Assembly: GCF_003443895.1 (NCBI RefSeq)
Contig: NZ_QQOA01000058.1
Span: 1-32,549, forward strand
Reading direction: 5' to 3'
Length of the DNA: 32,549 nt
DNA from: Paraburkholderia phosphatilytica
GTDB taxonomy: Bacteria > Pseudomonadota > Gammaproteobacteria > Burkholderiales > Burkholderiaceae
The notes below the pieces were generated by a model. That model ran no database searches, was not told the DNA's origin, and saw only the letters and a list, made by a program, of their open reading frames with translations. The position numbers were made by a program, and so were the translations under genes. Below are positions 1 to 8,277 of this stretch, in pieces; within the stretch, counting starts at the first letter, position 1, and the number at the start of each line of letters is the position of its first letter.

Positions 1-1
1 C

Positions 2-262
2 GCCGGTGCGGCTACCGGCAATGCTGGCGCCGCGGCTGCGGCGGCACCGGCGTCGGGCGCCAGCGCGCCGGCCGCCACGGCCGCGCCGGCTACGGCGGCC
101 TCCGCGGCGTCGGGTGTCGCGATCGGCGCGTCGCCGGAAAATCCGGCCTCCGGCGTTCAGGTCGGACAACCGGCGGTCAATGGCGGCCCACAAACCCAGG
201 TGCCGGCTGGCGATATCGTGCCGCCCGCGCGATTCGGCTATCCGTCGCTTAAGCTGCACTGA
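2..262 (+). CDS. mlaA: C-terminal tail of a probable MlaA (VacJ) lipoprotein, partial
   Basis: The reading frame is open from base 2 to a TGA at 260-262 and is cut by the window edge. The visible 86 residues are low-complexity Ala/Pro/Gly/Ser, ending in a short non-repetitive tail (ARFGYPSLKLH). No catalytic or binding motif is visible, so the name comes from context: the next two genes are mlaC and mlaB, and in Burkholderia-type mla operons mlaA precedes mlaC. MlaA is an outer-membrane lipoprotein that removes mislocalised phospholipid from the outer leaflet and passes it to MlaC. The Ala/Pro-rich extension resembles a periplasmic linker or disordered tail. The frame is well supported; the identity is inferred. 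Confidence 0.6.
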   Translation, partial: AGAATGNAGAAAAAAPASGASAPAATAAPATAASAASGVAIGASPENPASGVQVGQPAVNGGPQTQVPAGDIVPPARFGYPSLKLH

Positions 263-385
263 TGGGCAGCGGGCCGGTCGGCGTAACAGCTCGAAACGAA
301 TTTCGCAGTCTGGCGATAGATCGTGGCTGAACTCGCGTGCTACTGTCCGCTCCAACAGCAGCGTTATCCTTTTGCAGAGTTTGAT

Positions 386-1015
386 ATGAAAAAATTCTTC
401 CTGATTCCGTTTTTCGTTGCGCTGTTCTCGTTTGCGGGCGCCGCGTCGGCTCAGACCGTCGACGCGAACTCGCCGGACGGCATGATCAAGACCGTCACGC
501 AGCAGGTGATCGACGCCGTGCGCGGCGACAAGTCGATCCAGCAGGGCAACATCTCCGCCGTCACGAAGCTCGTGAACGAGAAGATCCTGCCTTACACGGA
601 CTTCCAGCGCACCACGCAGCTGGCGATGGGCCGTAACTGGCGCAGTGCGTCGCCGGAACAGCAGCAACAGATCGTCGAGCAGTTCAAGATGCTGCTGATC
701 CGCACGTACTCGGGCGCGCTCGCGCAGGTGAAGGACCAGCAGATCCAGTACAAGCCGTTCCGCGCGAATCCGGACGATACGGATGTGGTGGTGCGTTCGG
801 TCGTGATGAACAACGGCTCGCCGGTCGAACTCGACTACCGCCTGTACAAGACGCCGCAAGGCTGGCGCGTGTACGACATCAACGTGCTCGGCGCGTGGCT
901 GATCCAGGCGTATCAGCAGCAGTTCAACGAGCAGATCCAGCAGCACGGCATCGACGGCCTGATCCAGTTCCTCACGCAGCGTAACCAGCAGCTCGCGTCC
1001 GGCAAGGCTTCGTGA
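386..1015 (+). CDS. mlaC: MlaC, periplasmic phospholipid-binding shuttle protein
   Basis: This is a 209-residue precursor. MlaC carries phospholipid across the periplasm between the outer-membrane MlaA complex and the inner-membrane MlaFEDB ABC transporter. Residues 1-23 form a clear Sec signal peptide (MKK, hydrophobic core FFLIPFFVALFSF, cleavage after ASA-Q). The mature part matches the MlaC/Ttg2D family: the VNEKILPYTDF stretch, an AMGRNWRSASPEQQ stretch, and a C-terminal GWRVYDINVLGAWL block. The frame stays open back to 323, but the ATG at 386 is chosen because it begins the signal peptide. Its stop overlaps the mlaB start (GTGA), which suggests translational coupling in one operon. Confidence 0.93.
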   Translation: MKKFFLIPFFVALFSFAGAASAQTVDANSPDGMIKTVTQQVIDAVRGDKSIQQGNISAVTKLVNEKILPYTDFQRTTQLAMGRNWRSASPEQQQQIVEQFKMLLIRTYSGALAQVKDQQIQYKPFRANPDDTDVVVRSVVMNNGSPVELDYRLYKTPQGWRVYDINVLGAWLIQAYQQQFNEQIQQHGIDGLIQFLTQRNQQLASGKAS

Positions 1016-1305
1016 GCAACCCGGTGTCCAGCACTGTGACTGCCTTCGCAACCGGCTCCACGCTGACCCAGGCGAGCGCGAAAGCCGCGCTCGCCGCCGG
1101 TCTCGAGCGTATCGCGGCGGGTGCGACGGGAGTCGACTGCGCGGCGCTCGCGCAGTTCGATTCGTCCGCGCTCGCGGTGCTGCTCGCGTGGCAGCGCGCG
1201 GCGCGCCGCCGCGGCGCCGCGCTTCACATCACGAACCTGCCTGTGGGGCTCGCCAGCCTCGCGCAAGCCTACGGCGTCGACACGCTGCTGTCGGCCCGAC
1301 ATTGA
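1012..1305 (+). CDS. mlaB: MlaB, STAS-domain subunit of the Mla lipid transporter
   Basis: This is a 97-residue cytoplasmic protein with one STAS domain. The motif VDCAALAQFDSSALAVLLAW (about residues 41-60) matches the conserved STAS loop and helix that contact the MlaF ATPase, and the following ALHITNLP strand fits the fold. MlaB stabilises and activates the MlaFE ABC transporter. It starts at GTG 1012, inside the mlaC stop codon. The length is normal for the family. It is the last mla gene here; a 211-bp gap with a new promoter follows. Confidence 0.88.
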   Translation: MSNPVSSTVTAFATGSTLTQASAKAALAAGLERIAAGATGVDCAALAQFDSSALAVLLAWQRAARRRGAALHITNLPVGLASLAQAYGVDTLLSARH

Positions 1306-1420
1306 CGCTCTCTTCGCTTCATCCTCGGGGGTGAGGGGCGTCACCCGCCCGGTGGCCTGACGGCGCCCTGGGCGTTTCCCCGCCAATTTCCCCTGCCAGC
1401 CGGGGCTTTCCGGTTTGCCC

Positions 1421-1426
1421 TATAAT
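1421..1426 (+). promoter_or_regulatory. -10 box of the ABC exporter / ibaG / murA unit
   Basis: A perfect TATAAT lies at 1421-1426, 91 bp upstream of the ABC ATPase start. No good -35 is visible at 16-18 bp (the sequence there is GC-rich), so an activator or a weak -35 is possible. The same gap (1306-1516) also holds a 6-bp inverted repeat GGGTGA/TCACCC (1329-1334 and 1341-1346) and a GC-rich hairpin followed by TTT near 1361-1378, which could weakly terminate the mla transcript. A break between mlaB and the exporter genes is therefore likely. Confidence 0.55.
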
Positions 1427-1516
1427 CAAACGTTTTTCGGGGCATTCAACCGGCCCCAATTCCGTTTCCCTCCGCATTTTGCTTACAGGCGCTGCTGGCC
1501 ACAGCGGCGCACAGTC

Positions 1517-2446
1517 ATGCCAGCCATAGAAATCCGCAACGTCAAGAAGCGCTACAAGGATTTGCAGGCGCTCAAGGGCGTCAGCCTCACGGTGGAAGAA
1601 GGGGAGTTCTTCGGACTGCTCGGTCCGAACGGCGCGGGCAAAACGACGCTCATCAGCATCCTCGCAGGTCTCGCGCGTGCCGACGAAGGCAGCGTCGCGG
1701 TGCGTGGCCACGATGTCGTCGGCGATTTCCGCAATGCGCGCCGCTCGCTCGGCGTCGTGCCGCAAGAGCTCGTGTTCGATCCGTTCTTCACCGTGCGCGA
1801 GACCTTGCGCATCCAGTCGGGCTACTTCGGTCTGCGCAACAACGACGCGTGGATCGACGAAGTGATGGCGAACCTCGACCTCACCGACAAGGCCGACGCG
1901 AACATGCGCGCGCTGTCGGGCGGCATGAAGCGCCGCGTGCTGGTCGCGCAGGCGCTCGTGCACCGGCCGCCGGTGATCGTGCTCGACGAGCCGACGGCGG
2001 GCGTCGACGTCGAGCTGCGGCAGACGCTCTGGAAGTTCATCGCGCGCCTGAACCGCGAAGGCCACACCATCGTGCTCACCACACACTATCTTGAAGAAGC
2101 CGAGTCGCTGTGCGACCGCATCGCGATGCTGCGGCGTGGCGAAGTGGTCGCGCTGGATCGCACGAGCACGCTGCTGCAACGCTTCGCGGGTCTGCAGCTC
2201 TACGTGCGTTTCGCGCTGGGCATGCTGCCGGCCGAGCTGCGCGCGCTCGAAGTGGATCCGTCCACGGCGCCCGGCGGCAAGCAGCATCTTCTGCGCCTGT
2301 CGAGCTACGACGATGTCGAGCGCATCCTCGCACAGTGCCGCGCGGCAGGTTGTACATTCGATGAAATCGAGGTCCGCAAGGCCGATCTCGAAGACGTATT
2401 CGTCCAGGTGATGAACGGTCCGGAAGTGATCGAGGGTTTGGCATGA
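1517..2446 (+). CDS. ABC exporter ATP-binding protein (YadG-like)
   Basis: This is a 309-residue nucleotide-binding subunit of an ABC-2 type exporter. Visible motifs are Walker A GPNGAGKTT (about residues 40-48), signature LSGGM, Walker B VIVLDEPTAGVD, and the H-loop in LTTHYLEE. A C-terminal domain of about 80 residues follows, as in YadG/DrrA-type ATPases. The open frame extends upstream to 1415, across the TATAAT box. The ATG at 1517 (MPAIEIRNVKKRY) is chosen because it begins the ABC core and lies downstream of the promoter. Its stop overlaps the permease start by 4 bp (ATGA). The substrate is unknown; placement beside mla and murA hints at an envelope role, but that is inference. Confidence 0.9.
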   Translation: MPAIEIRNVKKRYKDLQALKGVSLTVEEGEFFGLLGPNGAGKTTLISILAGLARADEGSVAVRGHDVVGDFRNARRSLGVVPQELVFDPFFTVRETLRIQSGYFGLRNNDAWIDEVMANLDLTDKADANMRALSGGMKRRVLVAQALVHRPPVIVLDEPTAGVDVELRQTLWKFIARLNREGHTIVLTTHYLEEAESLCDRIAMLRRGEVVALDRTSTLLQRFAGLQLYVRFALGMLPAELRALEVDPSTAPGGKQHLLRLSSYDDVERILAQCRAAGCTFDEIEVRKADLEDVFVQVMNGPEVIEGLA

Positions 2447-3198
2447 GCGGGTTTCGCACGCTGTTCTACAAGGAGACGCTGCGGTTCTGGAAGGTCGCCT
2501 TCCAGACGGTGCTGGCGCCGATCATCACCGCGCTGCTGTATCTGACGATCTTCGGCCATGCGCTGCGCGGCCATGTGCAGGTGTACCCCGGCGTCGAATA
2601 CACGAGCTTCCTGATTCCCGGCCTCGTGATGATGAGCGTGCTGCAGAACGCGTTCGCGAACAGCTCGTCGTCGCTGATCCAGTCGAAGATCACGGGCAAC
2701 CTCGTATTCGTGCTGCTGCCGCCGCTGTCCGCGTGGGAGATGTACGGCGCGTACGTGCTGGCCTCTGTGGTGCGTGGGCTCGCGGTGGGCTGCGGCGTAT
2801 TCATCGTGACGATCTGGTTCGTGCCGGTCAGCTTCGCGGCGCCGTTCTACATCCTCGCGTTCGCCGCGCTCGGCTCGGCGATTCTCGGCACGCTCGGCGT
2901 GGTGGCCGGCATCTGGGCGGAGAAGTTCGACCAGCTCGCCGCGTTCCAGAACTTCCTAATCATGCCGCTCACGTTCCTGTCGGGCGTGTTCTACTCGACG
3001 CATACGCTGCCGCCGCTGTGGCGCGAAGTGTCGCGGCTCAATCCGTTCTTCTACATGATCGACGGCTTTCGCTATGGCTTCTTCGGCATGTCGGACATCG
3101 ATCCGCTTGCGAGCCTCGCGATCGTCGCCGGTTTCTTCGTGGTGCTGGCCGTGCTCGCGATGCGACTGCTCGCGTCGGGCTACAAACTGCGTCACTGA
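2443..3198 (+). CDS. ABC-2 type exporter permease (YadH-like)
   Basis: This is a 251-residue inner-membrane protein with about six transmembrane helices: FQTVLAPIITALLYLTIF near residues 19-36, then segments around 59-75, 100-125, 133-155, 168-185 and 225-245. The conserved ABC-2 block around FLIMPLTFLSGVFYSTHTLP and the C-terminal NPFFYMIDGFRYGFFG are present. It pairs with the preceding ATPase, whose stop codon it overlaps, to form a homodimeric-type exporter. The cargo cannot be read from the sequence. Confidence 0.9.
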   Translation: MSGFRTLFYKETLRFWKVAFQTVLAPIITALLYLTIFGHALRGHVQVYPGVEYTSFLIPGLVMMSVLQNAFANSSSSLIQSKITGNLVFVLLPPLSAWEMYGAYVLASVVRGLAVGCGVFIVTIWFVPVSFAAPFYILAFAALGSAILGTLGVVAGIWAEKFDQLAAFQNFLIMPLTFLSGVFYSTHTLPPLWREVSRLNPFFYMIDGFRYGFFGMSDIDPLASLAIVAGFFVVLAVLAMRLLASGYKLRH

Positions 3199-3213
3199 CA
3201 ACGGAGCATTCCA

Positions 3214-3453
3214 ATGTTGCCGACCCCGGAACAGATCAAGGGCTACATCGAAGCGGGCCTGACCTGCGAGCACCTCGAAGTCGAAGGTGACGGCCAGCAT
3301 TTCTTCGCGACGATCGTGTCGCCGAGCTTCGAAGGCAAGCGCCTGATTCAGCGGCATCAACTCGTCTACGCAGCACTCGGCGACCGCATGAAGCAGGAGA
3401 TTCACGCGCTCAGCATGAAAACGCTGACGCCCGCCGAATGGCAAAACGCATAA
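3214..3453 (+). CDS. ibaG: IbaG/YrbA-type BolA family protein
   Basis: This is a 79-residue BolA-family protein. The central GDGQHFFATIVSPSFEGKRLIQRHQLVYAALGD is the BolA core, with the conserved His of the HFF motif and the RH pair of the second half. These residues are used in [2Fe-2S] sharing with monothiol glutaredoxins. The length and lack of an N-terminal extension fit IbaG rather than BolA proper. The position directly before murA is the same as in E. coli (ibaG-murA), which supports the subfamily. It starts 15 bp after the permease stop and 19 bp before murA, so it is probably co-transcribed. Confidence 0.87.
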   Translation: MLPTPEQIKGYIEAGLTCEHLEVEGDGQHFFATIVSPSFEGKRLIQRHQLVYAALGDRMKQEIHALSMKTLTPAEWQNA

Positions 3454-3472
3454 CTGGCTGGAAAGATATTTA

Positions 3473-4840
3473 GTGCGACTGACTCAAGACAATGGCGACG
3501 CGGCAAGCGGCGCCGCAACGCTTAACCGGACCGCGCAGGTGCAGGCAAGCCCGCGGCCCACTCTGGAAACCACTGGCATGGACAAACTCGTTATCGTTGG
3601 CGGACAACGCCTCGCGGGTGAGATCACTGTTTCGGGTGCGAAGAACGCGGCGCTGCCGATCCTGTGCGCGGGATTGCTGAGCGCCGAGCCGGTTCAGCTG
3701 GACAACGTGCCCGACCTGCAGGACGTCCGCACCACGCTGAAACTGCTCGGCCAGATGGGTGTGCGTACCGAGAGCGTCGACGGCCGCGTGTCGCTGGATG
3801 CATCGAAGGTGGACAACCTCGTCGCGCCGTACGAGATGGTGAAGACGATGCGTGCATCGATCCTCGTGCTCGGCCCGCTCGTTGCGCGCTTCGGCGAAGC
3901 GAAGGTGTCGCTGCCGGGCGGCTGCGCGATCGGCGCGCGGCCGGTGGACCAGCACATCAAGGGCCTGCAGGCGATGGGCGCCGAGATCAACATCGAGCAC
4001 GGCTTCATCGAAGCGCGCGCGAAGCGCCTGAAGGGCGCGCGCATCGTGACGGACATGATCACCGTGACCGGCACGGAAAACCTGTTGATGGCCGCGGTGC
4101 TTGCCGATGGCGAGACCGTCATCGAGAACGCCGCGCGCGAGCCGGAAGTGGGCGACCTCGCGCACCTGCTCGTCGAGATGGGCGCGAAAATCGACGGCAT
4201 CGGCACCGATCGCCTGGTGATCCAGGGCGTCGACAAGCTGCACGGCGCGAAGCATCGCGTGATTCCGGATCGCATCGAGGCCGGCACGTTCCTGTGCGCG
4301 GTCGCGGCGGCGGGCGGCGACGTGGTGCTGCGTCATGTGCGTCCGCAGATTCTCGAAGCGGTCACCGAAAAGCTGCGCGAAGCCGGTGTGACGATCGAGG
4401 AAGGCGACGACTGGATGCGCGTGACGATGAGCGCGCGGCCGCATGCGGTCAGCGTGCGGACGTCCGAGTATCCGGCGTTCCCGACCGACATGCAGGCGCA
4501 GTTCATGGCGCTGAACGCAGTCGCCGACGGCACGTCGCAGGTGGTCGAGACGATCTTCGAGAACCGCTTCATGCACGTGCAGGAGCTGAATCGTCTCGGC
4601 GCGAACATCACGATTGACGGCAACACCGCGCTCGTCACCGGCGTGGACAAACTGTCGGGCGCGAAGGTGATGGCAACCGATCTGCGCGCGTCGGCGAGCC
4701 TCGTGATCGCCGGTTTGCGTGCGGAAGGCGAGACGCTGATCGATCGCATCTATCACCTCGACCGCGGCTACGACCGGATGGAAGCGAAGCTGACGGGCAT
4801 CGGTGCCGACGTGCGCCGCATCAAAGGGAGCGCGGCATGA
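3473..4840 (+). CDS. murA: MurA, UDP-N-acetylglucosamine 1-carboxyvinyltransferase
   Basis: This enzyme catalyses the first committed step of peptidoglycan synthesis, transferring enolpyruvate from PEP to UDP-GlcNAc; it is the fosfomycin target. The SGAKNAALPIL motif and the active-site loop LPGGCAIGARPVDQH are intact, with the catalytic Cys at residue 151 (116 when counted from the internal Met). The GTG at 3473 has GGAAAG 8 bp upstream and gives 455 residues. The core that aligns with E. coli MurA begins at the ATG at 3578 (MDKLVIVGGQ), which has a poorer ribosome site. I favour the GTG start with a polar 35-residue extension, but the start is not settled. It overlaps hisG by 4 bp. Confidence 0.95.
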   Translation: MRLTQDNGDAASGAATLNRTAQVQASPRPTLETTGMDKLVIVGGQRLAGEITVSGAKNAALPILCAGLLSAEPVQLDNVPDLQDVRTTLKLLGQMGVRTESVDGRVSLDASKVDNLVAPYEMVKTMRASILVLGPLVARFGEAKVSLPGGCAIGARPVDQHIKGLQAMGAEINIEHGFIEARAKRLKGARIVTDMITVTGTENLLMAAVLADGETVIENAAREPEVGDLAHLLVEMGAKIDGIGTDRLVIQGVDKLHGAKHRVIPDRIEAGTFLCAVAAAGGDVVLRHVRPQILEAVTEKLREAGVTIEEGDDWMRVTMSARPHAVSVRTSEYPAFPTDMQAQFMALNAVADGTSQVVETIFENRFMHVQELNRLGANITIDGNTALVTGVDKLSGAKVMATDLRASASLVIAGLRAEGETLIDRIYHLDRGYDRMEAKLTGIGADVRRIKGSAA

Positions 4841-5532
4841 GTACGCAGCAGACGTCGTCCGCGGCACAGGGCCGCGCGCCGCTCACGCTCGCACTGTCGA
4901 AGGGCCGCATTTTCGAAGAGACGTTGCCGCTCCTGAAGGCGGCGGGCGTCGAGGTTGCGGAGGATCCCGAGCGCTCGCGCAAGCTGATCCTGCCCACCAC
5001 CGACGCAAACCTGCGCGTGATCATCGTGCGCGCCACCGACGTGCCGACCTACGTCGAGTACGGCGCGGCCGATTTCGGCGTGGCCGGCAAGGACGTGCTG
5101 CTCGAACACGGCGGCAGCGGTCTCTACCAGCCGGTCGATCTCGGCATCGCGCGATGCCGGATGTCGGTCGCGGTGGCGGCGGGTTTCGATTACGCGAACG
5201 CGGTGCGCCAGGGCGCGCGTCTGCGGGTCGCCACGAAATACACGGAAACCGCGCGCCAGCATTTCGCGGCGAAAGGTGTGCACGTCGACCTGATCAAGCT
5301 GTATGGTTCGATGGAACTGGCGCCGCTCGTCGGCCTCGCGGACGCGATCGTCGACCTCGTGAGTTCGGGCGGTACGCTGCGCGCGAACAATCTCGTCGAA
5401 GTCGAAGAGATCATGCAGATCTCGTCGCGCCTCGTCGTGAACCAGGCCGCGTTGAAGCTGAAGCGCGCCGCGCTGCGGCCGTTCCTTGACGCCTTCGAAC
5501 TCGCATCGCAGAAAAACGCCGCCGCAGTGTGA
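4837..5532 (+). CDS. hisG: HisG, ATP phosphoribosyltransferase, short form
   Basis: HisG joins ATP and PRPP to give phosphoribosyl-ATP, the first step of histidine synthesis. At 231 residues it is the short form, lacking the C-terminal ACT-like regulatory domain. In this subfamily the partner HisZ (a HisRS-like protein) supplies activity and feedback control, and hisZ is not in this window. Visible motifs are LALSKGRIFEETLPLL near the N-terminus and the PRPP-binding DAIVDLVSSGGTLRANNL near residues 168-185. Its ATG overlaps the murA stop, so it is probably translated from the murA transcript. Confidence 0.96.
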   Translation: MSTQQTSSAAQGRAPLTLALSKGRIFEETLPLLKAAGVEVAEDPERSRKLILPTTDANLRVIIVRATDVPTYVEYGAADFGVAGKDVLLEHGGSGLYQPVDLGIARCRMSVAVAAGFDYANAVRQGARLRVATKYTETARQHFAAKGVHVDLIKLYGSMELAPLVGLADAIVDLVSSGGTLRANNLVEVEEIMQISSRLVVNQAALKLKRAALRPFLDAFELASQKNAAAV

Positions 5533-5595
5533 CGGCGGGAGCCGGCGCCCGGTGCGGCGCGGGCGCAATCAGGCCTTACCGAAACGGATACCAGC

Positions 5596-6918
5596 ATGTC
5601 TATCAAGATTCGCAAACTCGATTCCAGCGCTGACGGCTTCAGGAAGGCGCTGCACGCGGTGCTCGCGTTCGAGGCGAGCGAAGACGACGCGATCGAACGC
5701 TCGGTCGCGCAGATCCTTGCGGACGTGAAAACGCGCGGCGACGCGGCGGTGCTCGATTACACGAACCGCTTCGACCGTCTGGAAGCGAAGAGCGTCGCGG
5801 CGCTCGAACTGCCGATGATGGAGCTGGAAGCGGCGCTCGAAAGCCTCGAGCCGAAGCGGCGCGCGGCGCTCGAAGCGGCGGCGGCGCGCGTGCGCGGCTA
5901 CCACGAGAAGCAGAAGATCGAGTGCGGCAGCCATAGCTGGCAGTACACGGAAGCGGACGGCACGGTGCTCGGCCAGAAGGTGACGCCGCTCGACCGCGCC
6001 GGCATCTACGTGCCGGGCGGCAAGGCGGCGTATCCGTCGTCGGTGCTGATGAACGCGATTCCGGCACGGGTCGCCGGCGTGCGCGAGATCGTGATGGTCG
6101 TGCCGACGCCGGACGGCGTGAAGAATCCGCTGGTGCTGGCCGCGGCGCTGCTCGGCGGCGTCGACCGCGTGTTCACGATCGGCGGCGCGCAGGCGGTGGG
6201 CGCGCTCGCGTACGGCACCGATACGGTTCCGCAGGTCGACAAGATCTGCGGTCCGGGCAATGCGTACGTGGCGTCCGCGAAGCGGCGCGTGTTCGGCATC
6301 GTCGGTATCGACATGATCGCCGGGCCGTCGGAAATTCTCGTGCTGTGCGATGGCACGACGGACCCGCGCTGGGTCGCGATGGACCTGTTCTCGCAGGCCG
6401 AGCACGACGAACTCGCGCAGTCGATCCTGCTGTGCCCGGACGCGGGCTTCATCGCGCGCGTCGAAGATGCGATCAACGAGCTGATCGAGTCGATGCCGCG
6501 GCGCGACGTGATCCGCGCGTCGCTGGAAGGCCGCGGCGCGCTCGTCAAGGTGCGCGACATGGCCGAGGCCTGCGCGATCGCCAACGACATCGCGCCGGAG
6601 CACCTCGAAATCTCCGCGCTGGAGCCGCATCAGTGGGCGCACGAGATTCGCCACGCGGGCGCGATGTTCCTCGGGCGCTACACGAGCGAGAGCCTCGGCG
6701 ATTATTGCGCCGGCCCGAACCACGTGCTGCCCACTTCGCGTACCGCGCGTTTCTCGTCGCCGCTCGGCGTGTACGACTTCTTCAAGCGCTCGAGCGTGAT
6801 CGAAGTCAGCGCGGACGGTGCGCAGACGCTCGGCGAGATCGCCGCGGAACTCGCATACGGCGAAGGCCTGCCGGCGCATGCGCGCAGCGCCGAATACCGG
6901 ATGCGCAACGGCGGCTGA
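5596..6918 (+). CDS. hisD: HisD, histidinol dehydrogenase
   Basis: This zinc enzyme catalyses the last two oxidations, L-histidinol to L-histidine, with NAD+. It has 440 residues, the normal length. The GPGNAYV and AGPSEILVL blocks are present, and the zinc ligands expected from E. coli HisD are visible: Gln and His in FSQAEHDELAQ, Asp in SESLGDYCAGPNHVLPT, and His in EGLPAHARSAEYR. The ATG at 5596 lies 63 bp after hisG. A 185-bp structured gap separates it from hisC. Confidence 0.97.
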   Translation: MSIKIRKLDSSADGFRKALHAVLAFEASEDDAIERSVAQILADVKTRGDAAVLDYTNRFDRLEAKSVAALELPMMELEAALESLEPKRRAALEAAAARVRGYHEKQKIECGSHSWQYTEADGTVLGQKVTPLDRAGIYVPGGKAAYPSSVLMNAIPARVAGVREIVMVVPTPDGVKNPLVLAAALLGGVDRVFTIGGAQAVGALAYGTDTVPQVDKICGPGNAYVASAKRRVFGIVGIDMIAGPSEILVLCDGTTDPRWVAMDLFSQAEHDELAQSILLCPDAGFIARVEDAINELIESMPRRDVIRASLEGRGALVKVRDMAEACAIANDIAPEHLEISALEPHQWAHEIRHAGAMFLGRYTSESLGDYCAGPNHVLPTSRTARFSSPLGVYDFFKRSSVIEVSADGAQTLGEIAAELAYGEGLPAHARSAEYRMRNGG

Positions 6919-7022
6919 GCCGCGCCCTCGTGCGAGCGGCGCTTCGGGCCCGGGAGCTGCCGCTGAAATAAGGGCTAAACCCAACGGTCAAACGTCGCGC
7001 GCGACGCGAGAATCGTCGGGGC

Positions 7023-7096
7023 ATGACGACAACACAACACGGGCAACCCGCGGCGGCTTCAGGGCCGCCGCTCGCGTCTGGCGCGTGAGGCGCCAG
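7023..7096 (+). promoter_or_regulatory. hisC leader: 21-codon mini-ORF and two hairpins
   Basis: Upstream of hisC an ATG at 7023 opens 21 codons ending at TGA 7086-7088, in the same frame as hisC, which starts 15 bases later. Its first 19 bases differ from the hisC start region at only two positions. The leader folds as two perfect stems: CGGCGGC/GCCGCCG (7051-7057 with 7064-7070) and CTGGCGC/GCGCCAG (7078-7084 with 7090-7096). The mini-ORF stop and the only GAGG ribosome-site candidate for hisC lie in or beside the second loop. No convincing ribosome site precedes the mini-ORF. A role in controlling hisC translation is inference. Confidence 0.35.
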
Positions 7097-7103
7097 TTTC
7101 ACC

Positions 7104-8174
7104 ATGACGACACCACAAGACATCATCCGCCGCGACGTGCTCGCGATGACGAGCTATCCGGTACCGGACGCGTCGGGCTTCGTGAAGCTCGACGCGATGG
7201 AAAATCCGTTCCCGCTGCCGGCCGAGCTCGCGAAGGCGCTCGGCGAGCATCTGGCCGGCGTCGCGCTGAACCGCTATCCGGCGCCGCGTCCGGAAGCGCT
7301 GATCGAGCAGCTGCGCCGCGTGATGCAGGTGCCGGCCGGCTGCGACGTGCTGCTCGGCAACGGTTCGGACGAGATCATCAGCATGCTGTCCGTCGCGTGC
7401 TCGACGCCTGGCGCGAAGGTGCTCGCGCCGGTGCCGGGTTTCGTGATGTACCAGATATCGGCGCGCTTCGCGCATCAGGAATTCGTCGGCGTCCCGTTGA
7501 AGCCTGACTTCACGCTCGACGTCGACGCGATGCTCGCGGCGATCGCCGGGCACCAGCCGGCCATCGTCTATCTCGCGTACCCGAACAACCCGACCGGCAC
7601 GCTCTTCGACGAAGCCGACATCGAGCGCATCATCGCGGCGGCGAACCGCAGCCTCATCGTGATCGACGAGGCGTACCAGCCGTTCGCGCAGCGGAGCTGG
7701 CTGCCGCGCGCCGACGAATTCGACAACGTGGTCGTGATGCGGACGGTGTCGAAGCTGGGGCTCGCCGGCATCCGTCTTGGTTATCTGGTCGGACGTCCGG
7801 CGTGGCTCACCGAAATCGACAAGGTGCGGCCGCCTTACAACGTGAACGTGCTGACCCAGGCGGCCGCGAGTTTCCTGCTGGATCGCGTCGAAGTGCTCGA
7901 CGCCCAGGCGGCGGAATTGCGCGCGCAGCGGACGCAGCTGGCGGCGGCGGTGGCTGCGCTGCCCGGCGCCGAAGTGTTTCCGAGCGCCGGCAATTTCCTG
8001 CTGGTTCGTGTCCCGGACGCATCAGTCACGTTCGAAACCCTGCTCACCGCCCGGGTTTTGGTAAAAAACGTGAGTAAAATGCACCCATTGCTGGCTAACT
8101 GTGTGCGTTTGACCGTCGGTTCCGCCGAGGAGAACGCCCAGCTGGTCGCGGCACTGAAGCTGGTATTGCGCTAG
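7104..8174 (+). CDS. hisC: HisC, histidinol-phosphate aminotransferase
   Basis: This PLP-dependent class I/II aminotransferase converts imidazole-acetol phosphate plus glutamate to histidinol phosphate. It has 356 residues. Expected fold-type I motifs are present: NPTG at 162-165, DEAY at 188-191, and the PLP lysine in SKLGLAGIRLGY (Lys217). The N-terminal LDAMENPFPLP and the GNGSDEII cofactor loop also match. The start at 7104 follows a structured leader. An A-rich patch near 8057-8080 (coding VLVKNVSKM) stands out in the otherwise GC-rich gene and contains TAAAAT, but lacks a -35. Confidence 0.96.
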   Translation: MTTPQDIIRRDVLAMTSYPVPDASGFVKLDAMENPFPLPAELAKALGEHLAGVALNRYPAPRPEALIEQLRRVMQVPAGCDVLLGNGSDEIISMLSVACSTPGAKVLAPVPGFVMYQISARFAHQEFVGVPLKPDFTLDVDAMLAAIAGHQPAIVYLAYPNNPTGTLFDEADIERIIAAANRSLIVIDEAYQPFAQRSWLPRADEFDNVVVMRTVSKLGLAGIRLGYLVGRPAWLTEIDKVRPPYNVNVLTQAAASFLLDRVEVLDAQAAELRAQRTQLAAAVAALPGAEVFPSAGNFLLVRVPDASVTFETLLTARVLVKNVSKMHPLLANCVRLTVGSAEENAQLVAALKLVLR

Positions 8175-8277
8175 CCGGTGCCGCACTGAAGCGGCGCATC
8201 GCGCCGAACGCCCGCGGCGGCCCGCCGCTCACCTTCGACTGACCCGGCAGTTCTGCTTTCTAGATAGAGGATTCACC

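Noticed and set aside
3470..4867. A 465-codon frame opposite murA
   Set aside because: It is the antisense shadow of murA, with a His/Arg/Ala-rich product without motifs. Similar long antisense frames opposite hisD, hisB, petB and others were rejected for the same reason.
8057..8080. A-rich patch with TAAAAT in hisC as a promoter for hisB
   Set aside because: No -35 at acceptable spacing, and the bases encode plausible HisC residues (VLVKNVSKM).
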